A stretch of 64,000 bases of DNA from Tetrahymena elliotti 4EA (GCA_000231825.2 JH720340.1:496001-560000), one strand, 5' to 3'. Counted from the first letter of the stretch, positions 1 to 12,343 are shown. Translations and numbers: made by a program. The notes: a model not told the origin generated them from the letters alone.

Positions 1-571
1 TTTTTAGATTCAAAAGTTTATTGCAAAAAAGAAATAATTTGAAGAAAAAAATTAAAGGTATTCAGAGGGCACATTTAAAACAAAAATCAATACTAACTTA
101 ATTTTGAAAAAGAAAAATTTTTTTGTTTAATTTCAACTTATTAATTTGTCTTTAGCTTCAATAACAACTTACAATCAAAATATAGATTTTTGATCAGTTG
201 TTAAAATTATAAAATAGAACATTTAGGATTGATTTCTTATGGATAAAATCAAAATTTGATTGATGAGTATTTGAATTAGCATTTATCTCCACAAATTATA
301 TTCTTTTAATTTCAAAATTTTTAATTTTTAGAAGAAATAATTAAAATTTTAGAATAGATAAACATTAATAAGATAAATTTTAATAAAGAGAAAAATGAGT
401 GCGACATATAAAATATCAATTAAATCCGAAATCATTTTAGTAGCTTTTTTGAGTAAATTTTATAGAAAGTTTTACTTCGTCATAGACCTATCAACGAAAA
501 AACTTACATTTAAATTGATAGTCATCCTTAAAAATATTATCAAGATTTTATAAAAAACAATAAGACTAATT
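1..571. other. AT-rich intergenic / 5' flank
   Basis: No coding-like stretch was found before the PI-PLC gene. The PI-PLC frame is also open upstream to an earlier in-frame ATG at 395, so part of this stretch (395-571) could be an N-terminal extension. Its composition is low-complexity, so the later start at 572 is preferred. Confidence 0.5.
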
Positions 572-1546
572 ATGCAACAATAAACTATTTAAATTTTCTC
601 TCCAAATAATTCTAATAATATTTTTAAGGGAGTTCTTTCCTGCTGCTCAATCCCAAATATATAAACATGTTCCTTTTCTACTGATAAAAAACCATCTTCA
701 GATTTTCTTGCCTTCCACCCATACACTAAGAACTGGATTACTATGATTCATGACTCTAATTATGTTTCTACATTGAACATTCCTGGAACTCATTAAACTA
801 TGGCGTTAGTAGGAGGTCCTGGCGTTACTTTAGCTTAATGCTAAACTTGGAACTTATAATCATAATTAGAATGTGGAATTAGATATATAGATATTAGAAT
901 TAAAAGAACAAAAAATAAAAGCATGCCAATATATCATGGTATTGTCTTTCAAAACTCATATTTTGAAAAAGATGTGTTTCTAGTAGTATAGTAATTTCTA
1001 CTTGAAAACCCGAATGAATTTATTATAATGAATGTAAAATCAGAAGGAAAGCCAGAAGCGGGAGCTGAAAATTTAGAAGATATCATTTAACCCTTTATTA
1101 ATCTACATAAGGATTTATTTTTTTAAACAACTGGAGGGATACCTCTAGTAGGAGATTTAAGAGGAAAAGTTTGGATCTTACCTTACTATAACTGGAAATT
1201 AAATAATTTTTCTTTAGAAAATTTAAAGCTGGAAAATATTCTACATCACTAGGATGCTTTTGAAGCTAGTTTAATGGATAAAAAACATTAAATTATTGAA
1301 CATTATGTAAAAGCTTTCTTTAATAAAGATCTTAGATCACAAGGGAAAAAACTTTTCATTAATAATATAAATGCAGTGAAATGGTATAAATGGCCATCAG
1401 AATTTGCAAGAGCCCTTAACTAATTTGTTTTTGATAAAAAGTATTTTGAAGGAATAGTAGCTTTAGATTTTCCAGGAGAATCATTAATTAAAGATATTAT
1501 AAAGTCTAATTTTCCTGAAAATTATTTTAAATTAATAGAAAATTGA
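572..1546 (+). CDS. PI-specific phospholipase C X-domain protein
   Basis: This is a single-exon gene of 324 codons ending in TGA. The protein resembles bacterial-type phosphatidylinositol-specific phospholipase C and eukaryotic PLCXD proteins, which cleave the phosphodiester bond of inositol phospholipids or GPI anchors. Visible landmarks are a tryptophan-led NWITMIHDS stretch near residue 54, IPGTHQTM with the expected first catalytic histidine at residue 74, GIRYIDIRI carrying the conserved arginine, and YHG with the second catalytic histidine near residue 122. The aspartate that normally follows the first histidine (THD) is glutamine here, encoded by TAA. No Y, C2 or PH domain is seen, and the length suits a stand-alone X-domain enzyme. 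The start could instead be the in-frame ATG at 395. Family assignment is firm; activity is uncertain. Confidence 0.85.
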
Positions 1547-2316
1547 AAGTATATATTATTATTATTTATTTATTATAAAATTATATTTCTTAAATGAGTA
1601 ACCTTCTGCTAAATTTTATTTATTCTTAAAAATTAAAAGTTGTTGTGTTTATTATTTTACACTCACTTATCTTAGAATAAAAATAAAATTGTATTTGTTA
1701 TTAAATCAATATATAAAGAGTTTACATTCGAAAATATTTATTTGTAAAATAAGAGTCATTACCCCAATATAATAATGGGTGAAAATAAGATACAACAAAA
1801 TATTCATTTTTTTTTCAATTCTCTTCAAGTCTTATTTCAAACTCATAATACTCAAATGAATTCAAATAATTTACTATTCTTCAATTATTTTTTCAACAAT
1901 TAGTTTAGTGTGAATAGTTAGTCAATTTAATAGAAGTTTTTGTTGATTCCTTGTATATCAAAAAGAAATTTGAGCTAGTTGTTTTGGATAATTTAATTTA
2001 AGTAATTAAGATTACAAAATAATTTTATTAAGAAAATAAATTTTAATGTTAAATATGATAAATTTATTGGATAACATAAAAATAATAAATTAATAATTGA
2101 TTGAGCAACATGAAATTAATATTTTAAATAATGTATATATCTCAAAAAATTATGTTATTTCTGGTTTATTATCAGTCTTGAACTGAAAAAGTTGTTATTT
2201 TAAATGAATAATCCTTTATATTAGTTAGCCATAAAAATTAAAGTAAATTTAAATATTAAAGTAGGAGTAAATCAAAGTCAACAAATAACCAATAAAAAAT
2301 TTAAATAGCATAAAAA
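1547..2316. other. AT-rich intergenic
   Basis: The stretch is dominated by A/T runs with frequent TGA in all frames. No convincing gene, RNA or repeat was seen. Confidence 0.6.
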
Positions 2317-2967
2317 ATGCAAGTTGAAAGATAAGATTAGATAGTAAAAGTTTTAAATTCTCATTGAATTAAAATTTAAATACTATTTTTTAATAGGATA
2401 CCTTTTTGTCATAATCTAATCAAGAGGATTTAGACTCAGCTAAAGAGTAGGAGTATGGATCTCCAAAATAATCTGCATTTGGATCATCTATTAGACAAGT
2501 TAATGATTTTGAAATTACAAAAGCTGAATAAACTTTTATGAAAGCACAATCAAAAGATGAAGCTCCTAGTGCTTTAGAACATATAAATCATACTTATGTA
2601 TTTAAATTATTTAAAACTATTGTTTCATCTTTAATAATAATTAAAGGAGCTGATAAAAGCTGCATAAGTAATTTTGGAATCATATAAGCAAGAAGTATAG
2701 GAATTGAAGGAAGAAATAAACTCTATTAAACCAGCAACCGAGCCTTTTCAAGAAGAAATCTGTAAAATGGTAAAGCCAAAGCTATAAGAATTTTAACAAT
2801 AAATAGAAAAGAACCCAAAACACTAAGATGAGATCAACAAAATATTTTAACTTTCAATAGCATAGCTAAAGAAAGAAGATAAATCCATAGATTAAGAAAT
2901 AGTAAAAGTTATTGATAGAATTTAAGTTTTAGAAACTGTACTTGGGAAATATTAAAAAAAGAATTGA
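2317..2967 (+). CDS. Small coiled-coil protein, three exons
   Basis: The model has exons 2317-2343, 2397-2597 and 2647-2967, which join in frame to 182 codons before TGA. The introns have GTAA/GTAT starts and AG ends. The N-terminal half is polar and Ser/Gln-rich. The C-terminal half, from ELIKAAQVILES onward, is rich in E, K, Q, I and L with heptad-like spacing, which suggests a coiled coil. No catalytic motif, membrane segment or signal peptide is visible, and I do not recognise the family. A similar four-helix or tropomyosin-like scaffold cannot be excluded. The start follows a run of A, as is usual in these genes. No neighbouring gene suggests a role. Confidence 0.6.
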
Positions 2968-4259
2968 AAAACAAAACCCATATAAACTAACTTAAATAAA
3001 TTCTATATTTATGTGAAAAGTATTAAAAATGTCAATTTATAAATTAATTGATCCATTATTTTCTCAAAACCAATTTAATTTTATTTAAAATGCTCTCAAA
3101 TCCCAACCAAAAATTAATAAATTTTTAAAATGTTTAAATTTGAAACTATTGAATTTTTTTTTGTAGTTACAAAAAAGAATAAAAATATAAAAATATTCTC
3201 AATAATATTTTAAAATTTATTCCTTTTTTTGAATTTAGTGTAATTCATGAATAATGAAGTATTGCATGTTTGAAAGTTTTTAAATTGAGTATTCTACATT
3301 AGCCTTAATTAATTAATTCAAGGTGAACATTAAATATGTTTTGAAGTAAAATAAAATGGCATTGTCTATTCCAAAAATTAAGGTAAGAAAATTATGAAAG
3401 GAAAATTCTAATAAAATATTATGATGATAATATGTTCACATAAATACACCTTAATCAATATTAAATTGCATTAAAAAGTAACTAATAGATTTTGTGAAAG
3501 TAGATAAAATAAATATAATGAGTTGTCTAGAATATATCATAATAATTATTAAAATAGAAAAAAAAAAGAATGAAAATTTTCTTCTGGAAAATAGAAAAAG
3601 GAATATTTATACTTGCATGAACACAATGTTAAAAATCTGCACTAATTAAAACAAGGTGCATGCACTAAAATATGGGCAAAAGCAAATATTACATGAATCG
3701 ACATTAGATCATATTGATAAACTAATAGATTTTGAGAAAGAAAGTAGATAAAGAGAAATATAGCAAGTTGTCTAGAATATAATTGTAATTAATTAATTAA
3801 AGTAGAAATGAAAAAGTTAAGAGAACAAATATGTTTGAGGAATATATAAAAAGGAAGACAATTGAATAAATACACTATAGTATATATATGTTAGCATATT
3901 AAAACAGAATTTAGTATAATATAGATTTTAATTAAGTTTATTGAAATAATACATGTATCCATGTTTTTTGGTTGGTTTATTTTATTTATTTGTTTGTTTA
4001 GCTTGTAAATTTATAATTTAATTAGATTTTCTCAGTATCAAAAGGAGCATCATAACAAATCTTGTTGTTTTAAAAAGCATATTTTTATTAAAAGATAAAG
4101 AAAAAGTTAATAGATTTTTGATGTTTAGTTAGAGATTTATTGACAAATTGACTTTTTATTTTTTTATAGAATGATTTTATTTTTATAGCTAAGTTAGAAT
4201 ATTTATTCTTATGAAGATTAATTACAATTCTTCAAAATTGCTACCAGTTATTAGCTTTT
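2968..4259. other. AT-rich intergenic with a degenerate duplication
   Basis: No gene was found. The stretch holds two related segments, at 3481-3560 and 3721-3810, described as a separate repeat entry. Confidence 0.5.
3481..3810. repeat. Degenerate direct repeat, two copies
   Basis: Copies at 3481-3560 and 3721-3810 share the openings actaatagattttg and gaaagtagataaa, then agttgtctagaatata or its close variant, and then an ATTAATTA/AAAGTAGAAA-like tail. They lie 240 nt apart with small indels between them. Neither copy is coding. They look like an old local duplication, not a mobile-element terminus. Confidence 0.55.
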
Positions 4260-4813
4260 TCAAAATTTATTAATTTGATTGTAGTAATTGTATAACTATG
4301 CCTATATTAATTTTGCCTTTTCTTCAGGAATTCTTTATTAATAAAATAAATGTTTTAAAAATATATTCTTTTGTCTAAAATACTAATCATGTAAATTAAG
4401 ATAAATTACCTTTTTTAGTTTATTAAATATTGCACATGAGCTTCTATCTAGTTAGATGGTCTCAAGGGATTGCTTTAGTATTTTTTATCTTTTTAGTAAT
4501 AATCTGATTAATTTTGTTGAACATCCATGTTTTATAATCTGTAGAGAATTGAGAATTCTTTGAGGAGTTGCTAATCAAGAATTATGGGCTAGTATTGTAC
4601 TCCTTCACATTCAAATTCATTTTCATAAGGTTTAAGCTTTCCTCTAACAACAAATTAATTATCTTATAAGAAGCAATCATTATCATTATTGCAAAAATCT
4701 ATGTCTGAATTATATTGGCTAGATGATGATGTTTGACAGTACTACTAAAAATTTCGTCTTTTTTATTTTCTTTATCCCTCATTATTTTTTACTTCTTAGT
4801 TAAATCCGTACAT
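4260..4813 (-). CDS. Unrecognised 172-residue protein, two exons
   Basis: The exons are 4813-4410 and 4374-4260, separated by a 35-nt intron (4375-4409, GTAATTT...TTTTAG). The spliced frame is 173 codons with no internal TGA. The protein starts MYGFNQEVKNNEG, has a basic stretch (RKQKRRN), a Ser-rich linker and an acidic DIDFCNNDND segment. It ends in a helical, coding-looking tail, IPEEKAKLIQAQLYNYY. The frame stays open upstream of the ATG (KSVAKAQLKQN-like) with no further ATG, so a 5' exon is possible. I see no known domain. The coding call rests on frame openness, the spliceable intron and non-random residue composition. Confidence 0.6.
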
Positions 4814-5592
4814 TTTGAAAAAATAAACTTATGTTCTATTCAGTATGTTTTGTTTAAGCTAGGCTTTTGCTACACTTTTTTTCTCCTTATTAGACTTTAA
4901 TAATGTTTGTTGCGTAATAATTAATAATAATTTAATGATTACTTTTTTTTAGAATTTAAAGAAGAGATAATTGGAAGGAAATCAATTTTTGAAATTGTTT
5001 ATCTTTTATTAGAGTCTCGAACATATTCATTCAACTTAATTAATTGTCAAATAAACACACAACACACTAAATACTGAATAAAATAGAAGTCCGAATAAAC
5101 TCATAAATCAATGAATTTCTTAATAAACAATAAGCATACCACATTTTTTTTCATTCATATTAATTAATTGTAAATTATTTCATGTAGATAATTGCTCAAT
5201 TTAGCAATATAAACCAAACATTAAATTCTGATGACCTTCCCTCGTTTCAAAAAAATCTTTGAAACATTTACTTTTTTCATCAATTCACATTAAAAATAGA
5301 AAAATAGTTTTATCTCATTTTGTTGATTGAAAATATTTTTACATTTAATTAATTAAAAGAGATAAATATTATGTATTAGATACTTAATTGTAATGTTATA
5401 TTTTTATCTTAGAATTATGATTTTTTATTAAAATAGCAAACAAGCCTTAAATACTATGTTAAAATAGATTTTTAATAAAAAGTTATGCCGCCTTATTTTG
5501 AAAGCAAATTATATCTTTATCAAATTTCCAATAATAAAAAAACACTTTTTTTACAAACCAAAATAAATAAATAAGTAATTAAGCAATTAAAT
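4814..5592. other. AT-rich intergenic
   Basis: It lies between divergently transcribed genes, so both promoters should fall here. No recognisable motif beyond A/T tracts was seen. The proximal 200 nt may include an upstream exon of the minus-strand gene. Confidence 0.5.
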
Positions 5593-8275
5593 ATGAAGCA
5601 AGCTACTTTAAAATTTGGAGTAAGCCAAAAGAAAAAGGAAGATACAAACTAAAGCGATAAAAACTCTTAAAGTAAAAAAGAAGAAGTCGCTTAAGCTCAA
5701 AAAGAAGCAGAAAAAAAGAATCAAATATAGAAGTAACAAGAAGAATAAAAATCTAATGGATCTTAAGATGATGAAGAAGAATAATCTTTGATTAAAGAAA
5801 AGCCTAGAACCCAAAAAAGAAAATAAATTATATATAGTAGTGATGAGGAAGATATTCCTTCAAAAGAACCAGTCACTGAAAATAATAAATATATTAAGAG
5901 GATAGAGAAAGAAGAAGTAACAAATAAGACAGAAGAAAAATCAACAGATTCTAGCAATGCTTCTAAATAGAAGGTTGAGACATAAAAAAATGAAGATTCA
6001 AAGCAAAATACATCTTCAAAAAAAGAACCAGAAAAACAAGGTAAAATAATTTAAGTAAAACAAATAAAAAATTAGGCTTTTTTTATGTTTAGATGGAAAA
6101 AAGAAACCAGCTGAGAATTTGAGAAAGCTTTTAGATAAGGGTTTTGATCCTGTAGAAGATGCTCCATTCTACAAGGACTAAGATGTCTTGTTTTCATATT
6201 TATGTGAAGGATTTGAAAGAGTTAGTGAATAAGAAGGAAAGAATTCTAAATCTTTCTAAATTGAAATTATGTCAAAAATTTTCAAGTCTATTATATTGCT
6301 TAATCCTGACTAAGTATACTAAGCATATATGTTTTGTATTTTGAAGATAGCTCCAGACTATGAGTCTAACGAGCTAGGTGTTGGTAGAGAAATCCTCTAA
6401 AAAGCTATTAGTAATTGTTGTGGTAAAACCGTAACTTAGATCAGAGATAGTTTAAATAAGCTTGGTGATTTAGGAAAGGTTGCTATGGAATCTAAAGCTA
6501 CTTAAAAAAATATTACAAGTTTCTTTAGTAAGCAAGCAAAAGAAAAACCACCTATCACTCTATTAAGAACTTTTAATGATTTAAAGAACATTGCAGCTGC
6601 CTCAGGAAAAGTAAATTATTTTTTAAGTTAATTTTGATTTGCTAATAATTATTTACTTATTGTGATATTTAGGATTCAACTGCTTAAAGAGAAGGTATTA
6701 TTATAAAATATATGAATGAAGCAAAACCAGAAGAAATTTGCTATTTTATTAGATTTTTGGAGTAAAATTTGAAAATCGGTGCTGCCGAAAAGACTATGTA
6801 AGCTGCCCTTTCTAAGGCTTTCTTTGAAATAGCTCATAACATCAAAAGTAATCATGTTTACACAGAAGAGTAAAATGGACTTCTTGAAGAATTCAACTTC
6901 AATATTACAAGATGTTTATGTGAGTTTCCTAATTATTTCTAAGTTATTGAAACTTTAAAGAAAATTGGAAAGAATATTTCTAAGCTTTTAGAAATATGCA
7001 AGATCACTATTGGTATACCATGCAAACCTATGCTCGCAAAGCCAACAAAATCTATTTAAGTAATATCCCATAAAAAATATATATATATATATTTAAATAT
7101 CAATCAATAAAATAATAATTAATTAATACTAGGTTATTTTGGAAAGATTCAAAGACATGACATTTACTTGTGAATATAAATATGATGGTCTTAGAGGTTA
7201 AATTCATTATGATGGAAAAGATGTTACTATTTTTAGCAGAAACCTTGAAAATATGACTTAAATGTATCCTGATATTGTTGAGTTCATTAAAAAGCATGTC
7301 AGCTAATCAACAAAAGTATAAAATTTCATTTTAGATAGTGAAATTGTTGCCTTTGATAAGAATACAAATAAAATTAGACCTTTCTAATAATTAGCAACTA
7401 GAGGAAGAGTTAATGTTAAACTTGAAGAAATTGATATTAAAGTATGTGTTTTCATGTTTGATTTGATCTATATTAATGATTAGAGTTTACTTCAAACAAC
7501 ACTTTCAGAGAGAAGATAAAAAATTTAGGACTGCTTCGTGTAAGAGCCAGGTGAGTTTTGTTTTGCTGAACATATCAACACAGAAGATGTTGAATAAATT
7601 TAAGTAAATAAAGTTAATACGAAAGAAATTCTCATTTTATCTAAATAATTAAAGGAATTTTTAGAAAAATCAGTCAAGGTAGGTTGTGAAGGTTTGATGG
7701 TAAAAACATTAGAAACTAACTCAACCTATGAGCCTGCTAAGAGATCATTTAAATGGCTTAAGCTCAAAAAAGATTACTTAGATAATGGACTTGGAGACAC
7801 ACTTGATTTAGTCCCTATTGCAGCTTTCAAAGGTACAGGTAAAAGAGTAGGATTTTATGGTGCTTATCTTCTTGCTTGTTACAATGAAGATATGGAGCGT
7901 TATGAGACTATCTGCAAAATAGGTACTGGCTTTTCAGATGAAATCTTAGAAGCATGCTACAAATTCTTCTAAGATAAAATTATTAACCAACCTTAATCGG
8001 ATTACTTAATTAAAGACTTTAAAGCAGATGTCTGGTTTAAGCCTTCAGTTGTTTGGGAAATTAAGGGTGCAGACTTGTAAATATCCCCTGTATATACATG
8101 TGCAGTAAGTGAAACTAATTAAGAAAAAGGTATTGGTCTAAGATTCCCACGTCTTCTCAGAGTAAGAGATGATAAGGATCCTGTTGATGCTACTTCTCCT
8201 TCCTTCATATATGATATTTATAAGTAATAGGCTGTTGTTGCTAATGATTTTAAAGATGATGACGATTTCTATTGA
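5593..8275 (+). CDS. LIG1: ATP-dependent DNA ligase I
   Basis: Five exons join to 820 codons plus TGA, with introns at 6041-6092, 6314-6346, 6611-6672 and 7060-7132. Residues 1-150 are a K/E/Q/S-rich disordered tail with a QATLKFG element near the start, resembling the PCNA-binding peptide of replicative ligases. Next comes the ligase DNA-binding domain. The adenylation domain follows, with motif [10 protein letters not shown], where the lysine is the AMP-accepting residue. Also present are the [16 protein letters not shown] and EGLMVKT motifs, and the basic motif V region WLKLKKDY. The OB-fold domain ends with VWEIKGADL and [13 protein letters not shown], the usual ligase I C-terminal signature. 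It would seal nicks, including those between Okazaki fragments, in the nucleus. Length and motif order match eukaryotic ligase I; no BRCT domain is seen, which argues against ligase III or IV. Confidence 0.96.
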
Positions 8276-8961
8276 ATTATTTTACCAAAAAATTTCTGTC
8301 AACTTTTAATTAAAATTTTTTGTTACTTTTTGTTGTAGATAGATATCAATTAATATTTAATCAATCAAAAAATTATTTTATTTTTACTAATTGAATTTTG
8401 TTTGTGATAAAGAATAAGCTTTTATTGAAAAAAATCAGATAAAGGAGATGAATTTCTTCAAATTAAATTAAACAATTATAAGAGAATTTATTTGGTAATG
8501 AACAATATTCTCTCTTTAAGCTGAGATAAATATCATAAATTATTTCATAAATGATAAAAAGATAAAGAGAATTTATTTGTAATTTATATTATACATCTAT
8601 TTATTTTTAAAAAATTAAAAAAGTTTATGAATCAATAATAAATGATAGGATTTGTAAGCCTTTATTTTGAGGTTCTTTAGTTTTGAAATGTCTATTAAAA
8701 ATACCCAAAGATATAAAGAATGATTGTGATAAAATAATATAGAGTAAGTAGTAATTAATTCATTGAAGTAATGCAATAGTATAATCAAACTAATTATAGT
8801 TTGGGCATACAAAATGTTATCATAAATTAATAGCAATTAATATAGTCTTTATTTGTGTTCAAAAAAATTTTGTTTTGTTATTCAAGATAAGCAATATAAA
8901 AATATAAATACTTTAAGATTACTAATAACAAAGAGACATTTTTACAGATTTCTGATAAAAA
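8276..8961. other. AT-rich intergenic
   Basis: No gene or repeat was seen between the ligase stop and the start of the SAC/5-phosphatase gene. The proximal part is presumably the ligase 3' UTR and the distal part the next promoter. Confidence 0.6.
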
Positions 8962-11900
8962 ATGAAGTAGGAAGATTAGTAAAGCAATGAGTCAAAATAT
9001 TTTACTCTTTTTGAGAGTACAAACAGTTTTATTGTAAGTTATTGATTAGGGTCATTTGAAGGAAACAAAATAATATTTATCAACAATATCATTAGATTGA
9101 ATTTACACAAAAGAAAAACTTAAAAATCGAAAGTAAACTACTTATAAATAAGAAAACACAAGCAATTAAGTTATGCGGTAAGTTGAATAAATGGTCTTCT
9201 TGCATTATTATTGAATAAATTAATTAAAGGATCAGATTACAAAGAAGATAATATAATTAATGTTTCATATTTTGATGCAATACTTGGGGTTATTCAAATA
9301 TAAGATTTCTCTTTTCTTCTTGTTGTTAAAGAAAAGAATAAAGTTGCAAATTTGATTTAATAACATGAAATTTTTGAAATTTAGTCTGTTTAGTTCTTTA
9401 AAATGTCTGTAATATTTTATATTTGATCGATTTCTAATTTTTTCTAAGAGTTTATTTATTAATAATACAGGATTAGCAACCAACTTAAAAAATTAAAGAG
9501 TACATAGAAGGTGTGCAATAAGTAATGATTAATAGAATATATGAATATAGTTGTATTGATAATCATTTTATATAATAGATTTTATAGAGTAATCATTATT
9601 TTTCATATACGTATCCTCTAGACTTTAGTAGATATAGAATAAATCATAGCACAGAAAGTGAAGATATTTTTATGTGGAATAAAAAAATATCCAGTAAATT
9701 TGCTCTTTAGAATATTGATCCTATCTGGATAGTAAAAATTATATAGGGATATGTTGGATAATTTAGATTAAATTTGGAATAAAAAACTATTAATATAACT
9801 CTTATATGTCGTCGTTCTTTTAAAAGGGGAGGTACTAGGTACATACATAGAGGTAATTTTTTTTTGATTAAATATTTCTGATCATATGTTTTTTACTTCT
9901 TATCAAACCCTGATAATGAATAAATCCTTAATTTTTTTGAAAAAGCTATTATCAAAAATTAAATTTAAAATCTACAAAATTTTACACTTTTCTTTGTGTG
10001 CATTTGTGTTGAAAAACAAATTAATATTTTAATCATTTAATTTGTTTTTAAAAATAATAAGGAGTTGATTCTGATGGATATGTAGCTAATTATTGTGAAA
10101 ATGAATAAATTATTGAAGTAGATGAATTCATCTATAGTAATATACTGATAAGAGGAAGTGTTCCTATTTTTTGGGAGCAAGTTGGCGTTTAAGCTCATTT
10201 AAAGCTGACGAGGGGAGAAAAGTTAAATGAATAGGCTTATGAAAAGCATTTTAATATGCTTGAAAAAATGTACTTTGAAGGATTAGCGAGAGGAAAAATT
10301 CATATATTTAATTTAATGATGCAGAATGATAAGTATGAGCAAACACTAAGTGACTCATTTTCAGCTAATCATTTAAAATATTAAAAGAAATATAAATAGA
10401 GTTGGAAAAAGGAAAATTGTATGTATGATTTTTTTGATTTTCATAAAAGAGCAAATGAGTTAGATGAATATGTTTACAATATTATGCATAGTACATATGA
10501 CTATGGGTACTTTAAAGAGGTAAAGTCAAAATAAGCGCTATATTCCCAATAACTTTGTTTCTTTAGGGTTAATTGTAAAGATTGTTTGGATAGAACTAAT
10601 TCTTTCCTTATGAGGATTGCTTTTTACTAAATAGAATAAATATTAAGATAAGAGTTTGGCATTTAAATTCTTGATTAAAATCTCGAATAATAAATATAAT
10701 CTAATAAACTATTTGAAGCACAACATCCTTTGATTTAACAGCTTAAATAACTTTGGGTAGAAAATGGAAACAGCATATCTAATTTATATGCAGGAACTGA
10801 TTCTACAACCAAAAAGGCTTCTAGTGGATTTTAATATAAACTCAATGCATATTTAATTGGTATGAAAAGATTTGTTAATGGTAATTTGAATGACTCATTT
10901 AAAATGGAATGCATTAATCTTATTACTGGCCAACATTTTGATTCATTATATGGTAAAAATAATCTTATTCACACAGGTTTAAAAAACATTTTTGAAAAAT
11001 TTAGAAATACCTGAAGAAATTCAAGAACATTTATACCAAAAAAGAGATCTTTTTTTGCAGAAATAAAGAATCAAAATACATATCTTAAGTTGGAATGTCA
11101 TGAGTTTAGTCCCCTAACCTTAGATTTAATTTAGCAGTAAATTTTAATTTCACCATTGAGTTAATTCTAAAATATTTTTTAATAAAAAGATTTCTTTGAT
11201 AGAAATAATGAAGAAAAACCTGATATAATTGTAGTTGGACTTTAAGAAATTGTTAAAATCAGCAAATTTAAAATATAAAATTTTTTTAGTAACACTCATG
11301 ATGAGAAATCAACTTAATTATGGGCATAAATTATATAAAGACATATACATGAGCAAGTTGATAAAAATTACATGCTTATTAGCTCTTCTGATATGATGGG
11401 AAATTTTTTATAAGTTTATGTAAACCCTTTAATTAAAGATAGTATTAAAAACGTTGAAACTGAGACAGTTAAATGTGGACTTGCGAAAAAAGCAGCAGAT
11501 GTTGGTAAAAAGAAAATCAAATATTAATTTTTTGTTAATATTTTTATAAATTTTAGGTGGAGTCATATGCAGGCTAGGTGTGAATGAAACTTCTGTTTGT
11601 TTTGTACATTGCTTTTTGCCAGGGGGACGAAATAAGAAAAAAGTATAAGAAAGGTTTGAAGCAATAAATCATATTCATAATACTGCTTTCCAGAAAGAGA
11701 AAAATGGGAAAACAAAAACAAATAAAATAGAATAATCTGATTTGATATTCTTATTTGGTGATTTGAACTTCAGAGTTGATTTAGAAAGTGATACTGCAAA
11801 TGAAATGATATAAAATTATAAATATTATCTCTCTAACAATCTGATTGCTGATTCCCTTAAACAGATTGCCTAGCTTGTTAAAAAAGATTAACTTATAGAA

Positions 11901-12343
11901 TATGAAACACTTAAAAGCTAATCATCTCTTAAACCTTATGAAGAAGGAAATATATAATTCCCACCTAACTACATAGATCGTACTAAAAAAAAAAGAACTC
12001 CTTCTTGGTAAAATAACAAAAAATATTTTCAAAATTTTAACTTTCAATAAAATAAAATTAGGAGAGGAAGAATTTTATTTTGTTTAAATGATGAGTAGTC
12101 AACTATTAACCAAAGATTTTATCATTCAATACAACAAAGCTTTGAATCAGACCATAAGTAATGAATTATATTGTTTTATTTTTATTTGATTAAATATTTT
12201 TTTCTATCTAACATAATAGACCAGTCACTTCTTATTTTGAAATAAGTACATAAAAAATTGATATTGAAAAAAGAAACCAAATTATCTAAGAACTATTTAA
12301 AGAAAAAGAATTAAGTTTTGAAAAACAAAATGAAATATCTTGA
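8962..12343 (+). CDS. Synaptojanin-like SAC domain plus inositol 5-phosphatase
   Basis: Ten exons join in phase to 912 codons. Introns are 9034-9095, 9178-9229, 9409-9470, 9853-10061, 10953-11004, 11097-11134, 11505-11556, 12008-12061 and 12158-12219. Residues from about 60 form a SAC phosphoinositide phosphatase domain: DAILGVIQI, FLLVVKEK, ICRRSFKRGGTRY and the catalytic Cx5R loop NCKDCLDRTNS. A 5-phosphatase domain follows: KIHILSWN, PDIIVVGLQEIV, GDLNFRVDL, and DHKPVTSYFEI at the end. In the motif usually written PAWCDRIL, this protein has PSWRGRIL, so the cysteine and aspartate are missing. No proline-rich tail follows, unlike animal synaptojanin; the architecture is closer to yeast Inp51-53. 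Its predicted role is phosphoinositide dephosphorylation at membranes during endocytic traffic, with the 5-phosphatase half possibly impaired. Confidence 0.92.

Noticed and set aside
11013..11015. In-frame TGA in the SAC/5-phosphatase gene as a pseudogene stop or selenocysteine codon
   Set aside because: Two phase-consistent introns move it out of the reading frame and give the conserved start of the 5-phosphatase domain, with the complete 912-codon frame closing exactly.
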